From Ptiloglossa arizonensis (Eukaryota; Arthropoda; Insecta; Hymenoptera; Colletidae), in the NCBI RefSeq assembly GCF_051014685.1, contig NC_135060.1, positions 4,340,001-4,404,000 of the forward strand: a stretch of 64,000 bases of DNA. Direction: 5' to 3'. Below the pieces are notes generated by a model that was given only the letters and a program-made list of their open reading frames with translations, made no database searches and was not told the origin of the DNA. Made by a program: the position numbers and the translations under genes. This document shows positions 38,251 through 52,306 of the stretch, one piece after another; position 1 is the first letter of the stretch, and the number at the start of each line of letters is the position of its first letter.

Positions 38251-38837
38251 ATGGAAACGCAACCCGACAATATCCTGGAAAAATGTCCAGGTGAGAGTCT
38301 TCCACGAAGCAAGGACCAATGCTCTAGGCTCACGGAAAAGAGATCGAGCGCCGCGGCCGCTTACGCTGCCCTTCAGGGCAGCGAGGACGAGCTGGTCGCC
38401 GAGCACTGCCTCGAGTCGGAGGACGCGGCCCTGAAGACACCGGGTAGCGAGACAGAGGACACCGAGGACAACGGCGCCCAAATGGAGGAACCGCCTTCGC
38501 CCACGCGTCGTTTCACCTTCCTGAGACGTTTCCGTTCGCCGCGATTCGGCGAGGCGCACCACAAACGGGTACCGACCCCGATGAAGAGGAAGTATCGCCG
38601 CAAGAAGAGCAAGGACGACATCATCGACAGTGACATGAACACAGCCGAAATCGAGCCGCCAAGTCTGAACCAAGCCGGCGTTCCCGATCCGTATTACCCG
38701 ATCTACCTGCCCATCGACCAGGCCTTCAAGGCTAAATACGTGTTCCATCATAAAAAGGGGAAAACTTTCCAGGAGAGGTTGTACGTGTTCCTGGAACACC
38801 CGGGCGGCTGGATCTGCTTCATCTATCATTTCTGTGT
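38251..38837 (+). CDS. KCNQ: KCNQ-type potassium channel, first coding exon (N-terminus and start of S1)
   Basis: KCNQ (Kv7) subunits form tetrameric voltage-gated K+ channels in the plasma membrane that carry slow, non-inactivating currents limiting excitability. This exon encodes 195 codons plus two bases. Residues 44-80 are acidic and Ser/Thr-rich, 86-120 are strongly basic (including KRKYRRKKSKDD at 112-123), and 175-196 read ERLYVFLEHPGGWICF...YHFCV, matching the family's R-x-YNFLERPxGW-x-CF-x-YHF-x-V pre-S1/S1 sequence. The exon ends after GT of a Val codon with donor gtgagt. The first in-frame ATG after the upstream TAA is 38251, but its context is poor (ttcg before). The ATG at 38482 (residue 78) has a near-ideal insect context (caa before, g after) and would leave about 108 residues before S1, close to what I recall for human KCNQ1. 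The start is therefore uncertain. Third positions are G/C-rich from about 38340, supporting coding. Confidence 0.93.
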
Positions 38838-41074
38838 GTGAGTATCGACAACCGGTGTTTTTCTGTTGCGCGGAATTCCGCGGCTACCGAGCGGAGTGAA
38901 ATATCGTCGAGCGGCGACGTTCGAGTTCGTTTTTGCGGTCGTTGATCATCGGGCGCGGAAAGGTGTGTTACGAGGGTGACTAGACGCGATCGAGATGCCC
39001 GGACAACTGCGCGATTCCACGCGAAAACGACTTGACCTTTTTGCTTTTTTGCTTTTTTTCTGCTAGGATTACGATCCGTGTTTTTTTCTTTTTTCTTCTT
39101 TCTTCGAGCGAAATGCTAATTACGAAGATCCCCGGATTTCGGAGCCATTTTTCGCGCGGGATTGTAACACGGACTATTTACGGAAGAAATGGAACGATAT
39201 ATTTGATCGCGTTTCGGTGCAGTACGTTCGAAACGAATCTCGTGGCAAACGAGGCGAATGAATATCGTTCAGTTCGTTTTCCACGGTGGCTGGGTTAATG
39301 TCCAACACGGAAGCGTTCAACTACATTTTCTGCGATCCACGAGGGTTGTGGATTCTTTCAGCCGGGTAGAAACTAACGTGTACAAAGAAATCTTGAAATA
39401 TTCGGTTGTTGTTATGGTAACGATTTTTTTCTTCTTTCGTCGATTTGTAATCGTGTTTCTTCCTTTCGCGCAATACTCCGGTGAACACTATGGTCCGATA
39501 CGTGTAACGCACAGGTGTGCAAATCAACGCTCGAAGTTTACGTTCGAACATCTGTAAAGTGTACGTACACCTTTGTGCGAGTTTATCTACCATTCGATGC
39601 GTATCTCTTTCGACGTGTTAAGTATCGTGTTTATAAAATGTTCTTTAACTACAGAACATTGAATCCATTGAGAGAAACATTATACGATACGGACGACACT
39701 TGTGCCATCTTTATCAAATTTGTTTTTTGAAAAAAAGAAAATGTTACGATAATGTAAAGTGCGTAGAAAGTGCTATAATTATTATTTACACGATTCGGAA
39801 TAAAAATTCTTCGAAAGATTTGTCGTTGCAGCACCAAACCTTGCGCTTGTGTCTTTCTCGGTGAAATAGAATTATTATTAGAACTGGTCACTTCTATCCT
39901 GAACTTTTTGAAAAGCTTTTCTATTACCGAGGGAAAAATTTGTTAACCGTCCAAGAGAATTTCGTTATCGGTTACCTACATTTCGTTGATTTTTCGGTTA
40001 AATATTCCATCGGGTACAGAGAATAGATTTTGACGAGGCGTACCATACTTCTCTGGCAATTCCCATCAATTTCAATCGGTGGGAATCGAATCAATTTCAA
40101 AAGCACGTTCCACTCGCAGAGCACGATTAGACGTAAGTAAATGTATTAATTCCTCTAACGACTATACACCGACGTGTTTAAAATTTCATAATTACGTTTA
40201 CCTTGATCCCGTTCAACTCCGGGACAAATTAATTCTACAAAGGAAAAGGTATCGATACATTTTTTTTCATACGAAATACAACGACTATTCAAAATTTGCA
40301 ATCAATTTTGAATTACGACGATAATCTTGATTTCTTAAACGGAGAGATTGTAACCATTCCAATCGAGCGAAAGTTACAGTCGCGTATTGGGTCCAATTCG
40401 TGTCGTGGCATTAAAGGCGATTTTCAATTCGTGTAAATTCACATTCCTCGAGTAATTCGCAATGAAAAATCATCCGAAATAACGAGGAGTCTCCAGCCGA
40501 TATCGACGAGCTGTGTGCATCGAATGAAATTAAATAAATACCGACGATAAAGGTAAACGCAGTGTCGATAATACGCCATTTAGAAAATGTCGGATCAAAG
40601 TGTTTAAGATCGACGAATAATTCGAAAGCTTTCGTTAGATCGGTACTCCCGTTAAAGAGTGAAGAGAACTGGGAGGCGGAGTTAAGGAAAAGTTTTTGCA
40701 CGAAACGTGTAGCCGTTAACGTTCGCGGTTAAATATATATATACTTGGTTCGGGACTGGTTAAATTTGCACGTGGCGACTATGACGATGACAGACCACCT
40801 GTTCGAGGGAAGAATTTCACAGCGATACTTTTGCCGAGAGTTTCATAAATATCCGAAACTTTCGATGAGAGAAACGGGGCAACTGTACAAAATTATTGTA
40901 CGCTTGTAGGCGTTTGAAATATGTATCGTAGGGACGAAGAAAGATTCTCGATGGAATTGCGAAATTTCTCGTGTCGATTGTTTCGGTCAAGTTTCGCGAG
41001 GCTTGGCTACAGAGCCGAGGTAACTGAACACTGTCCACGTTCTATTTACCGATTGTATTACGTTCCCCTTACCC

Positions 41075-41245
41075 TGGGTGTGATCTCTTATTCTCTCACG
41101 ATACCGTAACGATCAAGTATCCATAAGTTTCGGAACGTTTACAAGTTGGTTTCTCCTTACACTGGATCCGATCTTTTATTCTCGTTACGATAACCGTAAC
41201 GATCAAATGTCTATAGGCCTCGAAACGTTTACAAGTTGATTTCCA
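41075..41245. repeat. 88-base tandem duplication
   Basis: Two adjacent copies start near 41082 and 41170. They share gatct-ttattctc, ccgtaacgatcaa, and a cg-aacgtttacaagttg tail, with scattered differences. Confidence 0.8.
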
Positions 41246-42138
41246 TTTGAAGTTTACGTTACAGTCGAGATCGTTTCAATATCAATTGCAACGTCGTGTA
41301 AAAAAAATTTGTTATATCGTCGTTGTCGTTATTTGTATAACGCCTTCGTTCGATAGATTAAAAAAGAAACGGCGGAAGGTTTTTTTTTTTTAATTTGAAC
41401 TTTAAATATGTAGTTGTATCTAGAAAAAGAAACAGATAAATAAAGAAAGGGATAAAGGGATGTACACAGGTGGAAGGATTTATGTATTCATTGATTCGTA
41501 CATTGAATCGAAGTGTGAAATTTTGTTGCGTCGAAACGTAGCGGTTTGATGAGACAACGTATTTCGAAAACTGATTCTTCTACGCGTAGTAAAGGTGTTA
41601 TAAGAACAACGATAGCGAAGAAAATTGAAGTTGGTCTTGAGAACTAATGAAAACAGGGACACAAAAAATCTATTATCGTCACCGAAGTACCGGTCATTGT
41701 TTTGAACTAGGTCATCCCTAATGAATGAATTTTGTCCAGTTTACCGTCAATGGCAATAATAGACGTGGACAAGCTCTACGGTGCATTCTCTGTCTATGCA
41801 CAAGTACCTGCGACAGAAATAAACTCTACCCTCGACTTACAAACGTGTAAGTTTCAGAGATCGTATTATGAGTTAACAAGCAACGTAAATATGTGTGCAC
41901 TTGATTCGTTATCTTCTCGTGACGCAGATTTCCTACGGCACGGTACTAATAATCTCAGTGTTATAATTTACCGTCAACACCTAATATTTATAATTTCTGT
42001 AATTCAATGTGCACAACATTCGTGTACAATCCGTGCACTCAATGGTAGATCGTTCAATAAGTTTCATCGAACAATAAAATTATTATACTGCCGATAAAAT
42101 TGTATAAAATTATAATCGGCTAAAATTAATACATATTA

Positions 42139-42340
42139 TTGAGCAACTTAGTATTATATTTTATAGAACGTTAAAACTTATTGAACAACTTAGTACTGTT
42201 CAATAAGTTTTACGAACGACGAAACTTATCGAACAACCTAGTACTCTTAAAGAAGTTTTACGAACGACGAAACTTATCGAACAACCCAGTACTCTTAAAT
42301 AAGTTTTCCAAACGACGAAACTTCTCGAACAACCCAATAT
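42139..42340. repeat. 48-base tandem repeat, about four copies
   Basis: The anchor acttatcgaacaacc (acttattgaacaact in the first) occurs at 42176, 42224, 42272 and 42320, with an exact 48-base period; a partial, diverged copy precedes. Units also share aagttttacgaacgacgaa. The + strand is open as a 16-residue repeat because 48 is divisible by three. No start, conserved protein or codon bias supports a gene. Confidence 0.92.
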
Positions 42341-43843
42341 TGCTACTGTTCCAATCGGACGTTATCGTCACATTGAACGTGACATCGGCAACAAGAGACT
42401 ACCCATACCCGATCAGTCTCGAAACGATTGAACAGCGTTCGTCCGAGTTAATTCGTATTTCCGGGAAGCCAGTTTGTCGTACGCTTCGAACAACCGGTAC
42501 TTTCTGCGCGTTATTGGCCAACCAACAACCGCAAGCTGGATTTAGAAAGCACTTGCGATACCTTTGATCCGTTCCCCAAAGACAAATATTTCGATGACAA
42601 GACACAAACGATCCCCGCTGGGAACAGAACCAGACGCTGCCCGTACCTGCGATAGGTAAATCGAAATTCTTTGTACCGTATGAATGGACCGGTGTTGTCC
42701 CTTTGACGAGAATCTTTCGGCCGTGGAGCAAATATTTCGCGTGTCTCATTGTTCGTCGATTTTGTCGGTTCGCGGGGGCGACAAAGCACGCCGGAGGTGT
42801 TGCTCGGATACCTCTGGGAATCTCGATAGAAAAGCCTCGGTCGTCTCCCAACAAGCAACCACTGTTGCTCTCTATTTTTACACACGGCTCACGTTGGATT
42901 TCCACTGTATCGCGTTTAGCGTTGCAGCCTGGAGAGCTTTTGTTGCGAGGCGAGTGCGTCGCTCACCGTTGAATACTTTATCGTCTCCGCTGAAAGCTGT
43001 CGCGATGGTATGCTAATGCCGTCGATACATAGCTGCGCCATTGTGCGAACCGTCGATGTTTCGAAAGCGACTCGGCACGGTTTCGCGGCGTTTCTTTCTG
43101 GTTTTCGCATCGGTTGGCCAAAATGGCGCGTACACTAGCCAGTCGTCACCGTGACAAATCGTGTGATCATCTTTGCGCGATCGATGTCAAGGATTTTGTA
43201 GAAATCCAAACATCGTCGTACGGTTCGCCTAAAATTAACCCTCGGAGGATGGATCTCGTGGAGGTCGAAGTTGGATCGTTGTCGATACAAAATAGACGCG
43301 TAAACAGATTTCAAAGTGCACTTTTTCCCTTGCATTTTATGAATAGGTTTATCACAGAGAAAAAGTATAGGTTTATTATTCTTAATTTACGAATTATTGT
43401 AAAAAGATAATTCTATTACAAAGATCTATATTATAGATAAGAGAAGCACCAGCATATTTAGAAAATAAATAATATTTATTCACTTTCTGCACAATCGTTA
43501 CAAAAAAATTGTATTTTAGGGAATACAATGTTTTCCAGTAGCACCGCGATAAAAGTAACTGTAAAATCGACCGAAGAGAACGAACAGACGACAGGTCGAA
43601 GGTTTTGCCATTCGTATCTGCCATTTCAGCAACATTTTATTTCTGTTCGGCATTCGTTTCATATCGTGAACGTCTATCTTTGATCCACCCACGTTTACCA
43701 CCTGCATAAGTATCAAAATACTTCGGTGGGTATGCATTATTCAGCGTGGCTGTTTTTCATTTCCCCCGAAGTCGCCGCGAAGTACCGCAACCCTTTAAAT
43801 AATTCATTATGAAAACAAAGTGGCAGTCGAATGGCTCCGAAGT

Positions 43844-43862
43844 CGATCGATCGATCGATCGG
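43844..43862. repeat. (GATC)n microsatellite
   Basis: A run of four to five tcga/gatc units, followed by a ggtcg variant. Confidence 0.9.
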
Positions 43863-46674
43863 TCGAACTATGTACGCGTACATTTTTTCTTTTTTTTTCC
43901 CCCTCTTTCGCGTCGTTCGCTTATGAAACTGTCGTCAAGCGTGTCGGTCGCTTTTTTTTTTACTTCGTTCTCTTCTTCTTCATCGTTTTCTCGTATCGGC
44001 GGAGTACGTTTCTTCTCGACGATTTTCGATAAACCCGACCCGTTACGATTTCTCGCCCGTTACTACGTGTAATCCCCGCGACCATCCAGCATCGACCAGC
44101 CTTTCTAATAATAAACTACGCTATCGAAGTTTTGGTGACGCGAAACGTCACGGTCGGAAATTGCCACGGAAATGTCTTTCATTTTCCACTGGATGCTACC
44201 GTTGCTGTGTCGAACGCGCCATTCATTTCCGGATACGTGTGTCTATTTTTTTACCAGCGGCGAAAGTAATCCAGACCGCATAATTTATACGACATTGTCG
44301 CCAGTTCGCGCAAAGGGCTCTTCCCTTTACGTTAAATTTCGTCTTAGCCTCGATGTTGGACCGTACGATCTTCGAGCATCGAAAAAATCTTTCGAACGAT
44401 TTCGAACGACCATGAAAGATAACGTAACTGTGTTCCATCTTACGATCTATTATATTTCTGTTCTTATTATTGTATCGATCGAAAAATTTGCACACGTGTG
44501 CATACGGTATAATAAGGTAGATCGATGTAACGTAAAATGCACGATAAAATTAATTTTTCCGGATTATTAATTTGAAATATTTACACGTAATCGATTTATG
44601 AAGAGCGATCAACTTTTCTTATTTTCACTTTTAATTAGAAATTTATTTACAACCCGGTTCGATAAACGTAGCTACAATTTTGAGTTATTCAATCAAGAAG
44701 AACAGAGCCTCGCAATGAAGACACTTCGATGTGTAATAAATAATGTTCTTTCGAAGGAAGAACAACCGTTTTCGGTACGGTACAGTGATTTACCATTTAT
44801 CACAAATTACTGGGAGCAATAACGAGTTAACTAAACCTATAGTATTATAGAATTAGATTCTATGTAAATTGATAATAAATTGTATTTATCGTCAAATGGC
44901 AAAGTGGTATTATTTGCCATGTATCGCTAATAAAAGTAACGTAATATTATGCGAGCTAGAATTTGCGGTAGTTGAATGAAAATGGCACAGTAGCTTCGGT
45001 GAACAGTACATCGACGCTTGTTCGAATATTTACAAATATTTTAACGAGTTTTCGATGCATCGAAAAAATGTCCATTCATTGATTCGAAGGAAGTTATTTA
45101 AGTAACGCGACTCTGTTCAATGAGAACGAACAGAGGTTACTTTTCACGGTGCTCGAATCACTTGAATAACTCGAGTGTTTTCAAGCTGTTGGAAGCTTCT
45201 TCGTACAGCAGAAATCTTTTCGAGCTACTTAAATTGTTTAGCGTATCGCCGAGTATTCGGTGCATTTCGATAAATCGAATTTCATTCGAACGTTTCGGGG
45301 AAATTGGGTAGCTCTGGTATTCGTAATTCTGTCGCTCGACCGTAGTCACATTTGTTTCATCCGGTGTCGAATTGTTTGTTGGACGTTTGCGCGCGACTCG
45401 TAAAGCGTTTCACACTTTGCAACGATTGGCAATCGTGCTCAAGTGCTTTCTCCTCCTATTACAACCTTGAATTAATCAAGCTAATGGCTGTGATCGGTCT
45501 GAACTGTTGCCTTGAAGTATTCCAGCTTACTGTCGAAGAACTCTTGATTTCCTTCCTAATGAAATCTCCGGCGGTCGGCTGCGAGTTGCATTAAATCAGA
45601 TTAAATATTTGTGCAATTTCTTATCGCGGTACCGATATTGCAATTGCTTCGATATCGAATCGTTATTACCGCGTAGCTATTACGATAAGTATCTGTATTA
45701 CTTTTAATAGCTACATTAAAATTGCTAAATCTGTTGGGTGTGAATTTGTCGATAATATCATATGATCATATATACATATATTTATAATGTAATATATACG
45801 AATATAATTAGGGTAAACGTTGTTCTTTATCCATTTTCCAGGAATGTAAAAGATGAGAATGTAAAAGGTATGTAAAACACGGACACAATCTGGACAATTT
45901 TAACAAAATTATATTCTACACTTTTCACTCATTTCTACTCGTAAATTGATCAAACACTCATTACGGAACACACTTGTATATCGACGAAGTGTATTAGCAA
46001 TAATTATTACGAACCGTTTAGATATTATTTTGCTAGTTTGTTAAATTACTGGGAGTGGTTTAGATACTATTACACGCGCATAGTTCTTAGTTAGAGTCTA
46101 ATAAAAAAAAAAAGGTTTAGTAACCTCCGTGAGTACGTTACTAATTAATATTCAAGGAGAAATGAAAATGATTCGATGTTTAAATGATAAATAGACATTC
46201 GGTTTCGTTATCTCTTTAATTGCAATTTCAATTCGTTTCATTCGTTTGACAACAAAGCGTCAAATTATTAATACTTCTCGGAGTTGATCGATACTCCCTG
46301 CACTTTGTATGCAATTCGTAAGACGAATTTCGAACGAAGCATGGCAAAGCCCCGAAGAATATCGGTAAGATGAGCAAGCAGGGAAAGTGGAAGGGAAAAG
46401 AGACTCGTGTTATCCATCGATTCGGAAAGCGTCGAAGCAAGTTCTGACCCGACGATATTCCGTTACGAGCATCGTGAATAGTTTGCCAATGATGTCTCGG
46501 ATCATATTGCTGTCGAAGCTTGACGTTTACCTCGTTACAATAAGAGATCGACCATCGCGTAGATCCATCCATTGCATCGTGAATCGACCGAGTGAGCTCT
46601 CTCTGAACGAAGCTGAAGCATGTACTAGTCAGTCGCCTATTTGTTTTCCATTTCGTAAGAGAAGGCTACAGAGG

Positions 46675-47062
46675 CGAAATTGTTAATCTCTCGACACATA
46701 TTGGTCTCCAAAGTTACAAACTTTGGGCGTTAATACATGAAGAACACCCAATACTTTAAGAAACAATGTCTACAAGGGAAAGAAGAAGCTACGTGTAAAG
46801 GGTCAATTGTTAACCTCTTGGTGCCTCGAACGTAGATCTCCAAAGCTGTAAACATTGGCTGTTCATAATTTAAGAAACGAACTGTTCTCTACCGTAGAAA
46901 CAGAAGCCTACGAACCGTATCGTAGAGAAAGAGAAGGCCACAGAGGGTATCGAATAGTTAACCTCTTGGCTCCTCACGTAGACCTCCGAAGCTATAAATC
47001 TTGGGCGTTAATATTTCAAGACACTGTTGTCTACGAAGGAAATTGTCCAGGTATCCGTTCCT
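46675..47062. repeat. 132-146-base tandem repeat, three copies
   Basis: The segment tctccaaagttacaaa-ttgggcgttaat and variants occurs at about 46703, 46835 and 46981, each preceded by gttaa-ctct-g and followed by a tta-g-aac/ctac-aggaaa tail. Copies are diverged and differ in length. Confidence 0.75.
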
Positions 47063-47519
47063 TGGATACCTGAATGCATCTACGTTCCCTGGGATTATTC
47101 CAAAATAATGTTCCGTTCAAGGAACTACTACGTTAGGTGGATCGAGGCACGACAGTGAAGTCGCTTCCATTCGTCTTATCCAATGAACGCAAACTCGCGT
47201 TGCACCGAGGTTTTACGCTCGTTTAGTACATTTCGTTACAATTGTCACGGGATTGGAGGCGAATATGCGTTGTTTGTTGCGGGAACAAAGAGAAATTGAT
47301 TGGCATTGTTCTCCAGCCGTAATCGACTGTCTTTCGGTTGAAATGCAACGTCACAGGAACTTTCGCGCGACACGGATCCTCTGCTGGTGTGTGTACGTAT
47401 ACGTATTTTTCTCTCTCTTTTTTCTTTCTTCTTTTTTTCCTCTTGCAACGAATCGTGGCACCACCTCGTACGCATTTTCTCGCCGATAAAAGAAACTCGA
47501 GCGAATTGGAGTAACTCCT

Positions 47520-47830
47520 AATGCGGCGGCCTACTTCGGTGCGCATAAATAGCGCCGTGTTATTAGGCGCGATTCATGTGCAAGCTATTTGCGTGTCGCT
47601 CGTTATTTTTAGATGAAAAATCCTGCCGGCTGATACGCGTGCAATTTGTATGCGCGGGTGTGCGATTCGTTCGCGACGCGCAACAAACCCTTTTCGCGGT
47701 GTAATCCCTCGGGCGGGCGCGTCGTTGAATTTTTTAACCGTAGACCCTCGAAATGGGAAAAATTTCGCCACGCGAGTATCGACCACACCGCGACACCTTC
47801 GAATTGTTGTTCTCAGCCGATCGATACGAA
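47520..47830. promoter_or_regulatory. GC-richer block in intron 1, candidate regulatory element
   Basis: About 300 bases are markedly richer in GC and CpG than the intron around them, without repeats and with no frame showing coding bias. Landmarks include gcgcataaatagcgcc, cctgccggctgatacgcg and ccctcgggcgggcgcg. Low repetitiveness in an otherwise repeat-rich intron suggests constraint, for example an enhancer. This is inference from composition only. Confidence 0.3.
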
Positions 47831-50800
47831 AGGTTTCACCGTTCGTCGTCCCTACTTGATGAATTTTCAGAGAACGGGTTGCTCGTATTCATCCAACTCG
47901 TTCGATCGGCACGTCGAAGATTCTTGTAGGGTTTTTTCGTATTTTCGAGCTTCTCTCGCAACGTTCGTACCGAAGGTAGCGAACGTCTATACGAAGAAGA
48001 CACGTAAATCGATTCAACCCTTTCCACCCGAAGAAACACTCGTTGCTAACAGGCACACGAACGAAGTTCTTCAAATCGTTCGATTTATCTGGGAAGTTAT
48101 ATTTTTGTTTCAATATTTTACGTAGACTCGTTCACGTCTTACAGAAGGTATTTAAATTGCTATTCGAATCCCAAGTCACGAATATTTTTCTGGTTTAGAA
48201 AAGGTACGATCGGTTAGGTGACGACCGAGAGACTCGTCTCGAGCTCAAAGGGTTGCTTTCTAAGTGGTCTTTTGACGTCTCGTCTCACGTGTTTCGAGAT
48301 TATTTAAAATTTTACGTGCACGTAGAAAGACGCGTAAATCGATTTAACGTTAGCTGGTTTCTAGACTCCTTGCAACTTATATACAAGACACGTGACTTAT
48401 ATAGAAGATTTGACGTTAGGTGGACTTTTAACGTCTCAGAATATTTCCAGATCACTTGCAACTTGTTTCCGTTTTTAATTGGAAAATACACGTCGAGTAC
48501 GAAGTGTCTGCTGTACAGTTGTTTCGATCCACAGATCTAAATTCAAGTTCGCGGATGACCCGAAGAATCAAACTCGATGTATGTAATCCCAGGATTAAAT
48601 CCGTATGATAACCCTTGTCTAGAAAATGTCCATTGGTGGTATTTCAGAGAATTGAACAAGGTTTCCAGCGAATCCGACTAACGCCTGATTATATCAAAAG
48701 GATAAGAGGATTAATGATAAGACTCTGTTTATCGATTTGCATTTAGGAAGAAAGTGGTCTGTTTGAGTATTTATCTCACCGGATGGTAAGAAGATACGGG
48801 TTGCTCGAACGTAAAATTCGCTGTAACTCGGGAACAAGGTCATAGGGGACACACGTTCGCGTAAATTTATTTTATCGCTTTCAAGTGGCGAACGCAGTGT
48901 ACAATTCCTGCATTCGAAGTTGCTCCGCAACTTGTTTTCTTATTCGAGAGACGGAGAGACCGTTGGCTGCAAGTTTGCGTACAATTGTCAGCTTAATCTC
49001 TTTAGGGACGAAGTTTCTTTTTCGTTCGAAACGAACAAAAATTCCAAAGACGTGTCACATCGTTGAGGAATTTCGTCGCGAATTTTTCATCACAATTTCA
49101 GTAGTCACTTTCGTGCCGCGATACGTAAATGCAATTTAAAAATTAAACGTACTCGTATCCAAGATTCGTTGGAGAGATTTTCCCAAAATACTCACGGAGG
49201 TACTCGAAACGTACCAAGATACAAACGAGCTATAATTTCCATCATTGCAGTCACGTGCATAAAACACTTCTCCGTTCATTAGTAGCTCTCTCAGTTCGGT
49301 CCTACCTCGGTAACTAATCTTCATTAATTCCGAGATGCAATAATTGGGTCGTTAGTAACGACGTATTAAGAACACCCTTAACCAGAAGGGTTAGACGAGA
49401 CTGAAGGAATCGTCAATCCTAGAAATAAATCCACCGTCAGAGGTACCAAACATATCGCTTCGAAATCAATAACGTCCAAAGAGCTGGCGCAAATGATAAA
49501 TGTTTGAAGGATCGTGAAAGGCTTGAGTGATTGTCCTTAAACCTTCTACTTCTTCTGACTCTCGGGAAAGAAGTATGGCAGCCACGAAGGACTCAACCGT
49601 GGAACGTGTTAACGACTTAAGGCTACGCCACGTTGAACGATTTGCAAATATTAAAAATAAATGTGAAGGTGACGCAACGATGCGAAACATGTTGCAAATG
49701 GTACCGAACGGAATTCCAATTACATCGGTAACGTTAAATAAATTTGTGACACAGTTGTCCGTAATAAATACGAATTTATAATTTTCGATATTAAAGTATT
49801 ACCGAACGGTTGGCAATGAGAACGAAGAAATATTTTTAAGCCTAAAAAAATACAAACTCGGTGGATTTAAATCTGAGGAACGTATCAATCGGATCATTCG
49901 TTTAAGAACGTTTAATTTTTGTAATTTTGTATTTAATGTAGAACTATGGTTACGAAGATCAACTTATGGGAAACGTTATCGTAGAGATTTTTTCGAGATA
50001 TGGATTTTGTGCGAAAATTAGAGTTTAAAGAATTTGAATTTCGTATGGCAATTAGACAATGGGATGGACTGGCAGTTTAGTTCACGGTACGTTTGCCGAC
50101 TTTGCTAAGGGAGGATTTTAGAACGTCAACCGGGACACCTTGTTCCTTCAACTGTGATTCCAGTCTAACATGGTTGCTGTAATTGCTCTAACTCAGAAAT
50201 GGGGCGTCACTCTTGAGAAGAGGGTAACATGGGTCGACAGAGATTACCTGGGACTCGGAATTCGTTTACTATTGTTAGCCTTATAAATAGGAATTCTTGG
50301 ACAGTTGTTAGTTATAATCTGGTCTTTGTCGTGTATCTTTTCAACTGTCCCTAGTTGCGGACTGTTTTCCAGCAATTCTAGAATATTTCGAGGGAGTATC
50401 GATCGACGATAACGTATAAAAAATGGAAAAGAATTTTATCCGAATAAAAGTTTACTTATAAAACCAATGTGTAGCGTTTTGTCCGTAACCTTAACTGGAT
50501 CGCTCGGTTAAATATTTATTTGTTCTGAAATATTTCGGTCTACGATTAAAATTTCAATTTCTATTCATAGAGCAACGAATGAAAAGTTGCTCGAAGCTGT
50601 TATTCGGATACAAATTTTCCTCACTTCCGCAACATATCCACATTGTGGGAAATTATCAACAAACGGAGATCCTTGCTACTACAAATGATACATTGAATCG
50701 TCTAGTGCTTCGCAGAAGTGATCAGCTACGACCAATCAATTTCACGGGTTCGTTTCGATAATAATTTGAATCGTTGTTTCAACGATTCGCGTATGGTTGA

Positions 50801-51796
50801 TCGGGCGTCTACGATAGAAACATTTGCCACCACGACTCGAATATTACCGAGCAAGCGACACAAAGTACATTTTACGGAGGATTTATTTTCAATGAAACGA
50901 GTCACAGACGTTGAATCTGTTCACAAAAGGGAACAAAATATTTGCCCTCTATCTCAACGACCTAAATAAAGCGAATGTATTCATTCGAGCCTGATACGTT
51001 ACATACGAGTTTCTATGTAAATATTCCCGGTCGTATTGCGTCATATTTTGGGCCAACGATTCGAACATCTGCACACTCCCAACGTGACCATTTCGGCTAC
51101 CAAGTATGTTGGCCGTAGTGCCAGTTTATTGTGAGAGAAATCGAAAGGTCCATCTGCACCAGCGACGACTGTATTATTTTTCGAGAATATTCAACCTACT
51201 ATACTATAAACCACTGTTTCTCTATCGTTCGAGTACTTTTCCTTTGTCCACTTTTGCACAATTCTCGATTGAAACGATACTGTCAGCATCGAGTGTAAAG
51301 TACTCTTTTTCTTTAAAAGAATTTGATATTGCACTCGGCTCCAACAACTCGAGAATGGCTACGTGAAAATCATATTTTCACGTAAAAATCTTGAAATTAA
51401 TCCGGCTGGCAGAAGTGGGTAAGAACGGGGGATGAGTACCAAGGGTTGTTTGATATCCTGCCATTTGGTAATCCATCTTCCAGCCGAGCGAAGTCGGGTA
51501 ACGATGTAACGATATAAATCTCAACTGTAACTGAACGCGTTAAAGAGATGAATTGCCCGGGTATAAGATTTTGACGATGCGGCAAACTATAGGCAATCGT
51601 TGTTTTCGGTGCAACGTTACGCGACGCGACGAGTACAAGTAGAATCTCGCGTACATTAGAAAAATGTACTCTCAATTTTCTACCGTACTGTCAAATTTCA
51701 TCGAACGAAATAATTAACGCGCGATCGTTAAGCGAAACTGATATTCGTTAACCGAACGAGTGTCAACGTGCAAGTAGCGACAACTGTTTCACAAAA

Positions 51797-52306
51797 ATGA
51801 CCGGCTTTCGAATATCCAAATTGTCGTTGTTCAAAGAATATCCAAACCATTTTGGTTCAAAGAACAAGCAAATCGTGATTGTTCGATTCACGACGCGCGA
51901 TTTTCTTTTCGAGATCGTTCGATCCCGGTTCGAGACGTTCGTTGATCTTGGCGAGAATTTCGTACGAGATTCGGGCGGATCGATCGAGACGTTACGATCG
52001 GTAGACGCAGCTCGCGTAACCGAGTCTCGCGACGGGAGGAGGCTCGTCGTGTATAAATATTGTGCTAAAATAGAAGGAATCGATGGTCTCGAAGCAATTA
52101 ATAAGCGAAGACGCGTTGTGCAACGATGGAAAAAGAAGGTAAAAGGAGGGCCGAATGTAGACAATTATCATAGTAGGTCGATGAAGGTGACCCGCAAACC
52201 CGGGGTGGCCCGAGAAATGGTGGTGGGGCCGAGGGTTGCGGGGCCAGGGGCGGTTGTACGTCGGAATTATAGTCCCCCGACACGCCATCTTAAAGCGTGT
52301 TCCACG
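51797..52306 (+). other. open frame ending at a donor-like site, unproven exon
   Basis: An ATG at 51797 opens 175 codons. The last 120 bases (about 52185-52306) are abruptly GC-rich, with G/C at third positions in this frame, and end at ACG/gtgagc (52306/52307), a good splice-donor match in phase 0. The reverse strand of the same block is also open and Pro/His-rich, so the bias may reflect composition rather than translation. Phase 0 does not fit the second KCNQ exon, which needs two bases before it. I recognise no domain. It may be a regulatory GC block or an exon of an unknown nested transcript. Confidence 0.22.

Noticed and set aside
38179..38829. Reverse-strand frame of 216 codons opposite the channel exon
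   Set aside because: Mirror of a GC-rich true coding exon; the + strand reading is unambiguous KCNQ.
42399..42905. Reverse-strand frame of 168 codons inside intron 1
   Set aside because: No recognisable domain and overlapping open frames on the other strand; no splice or promoter evidence.
44172..44570. + strand ATG frame of 132 codons with hydrophobic stretches
   Set aside because: Hydrophobicity comes from T-rich sequence; no family resemblance and no coding bias.
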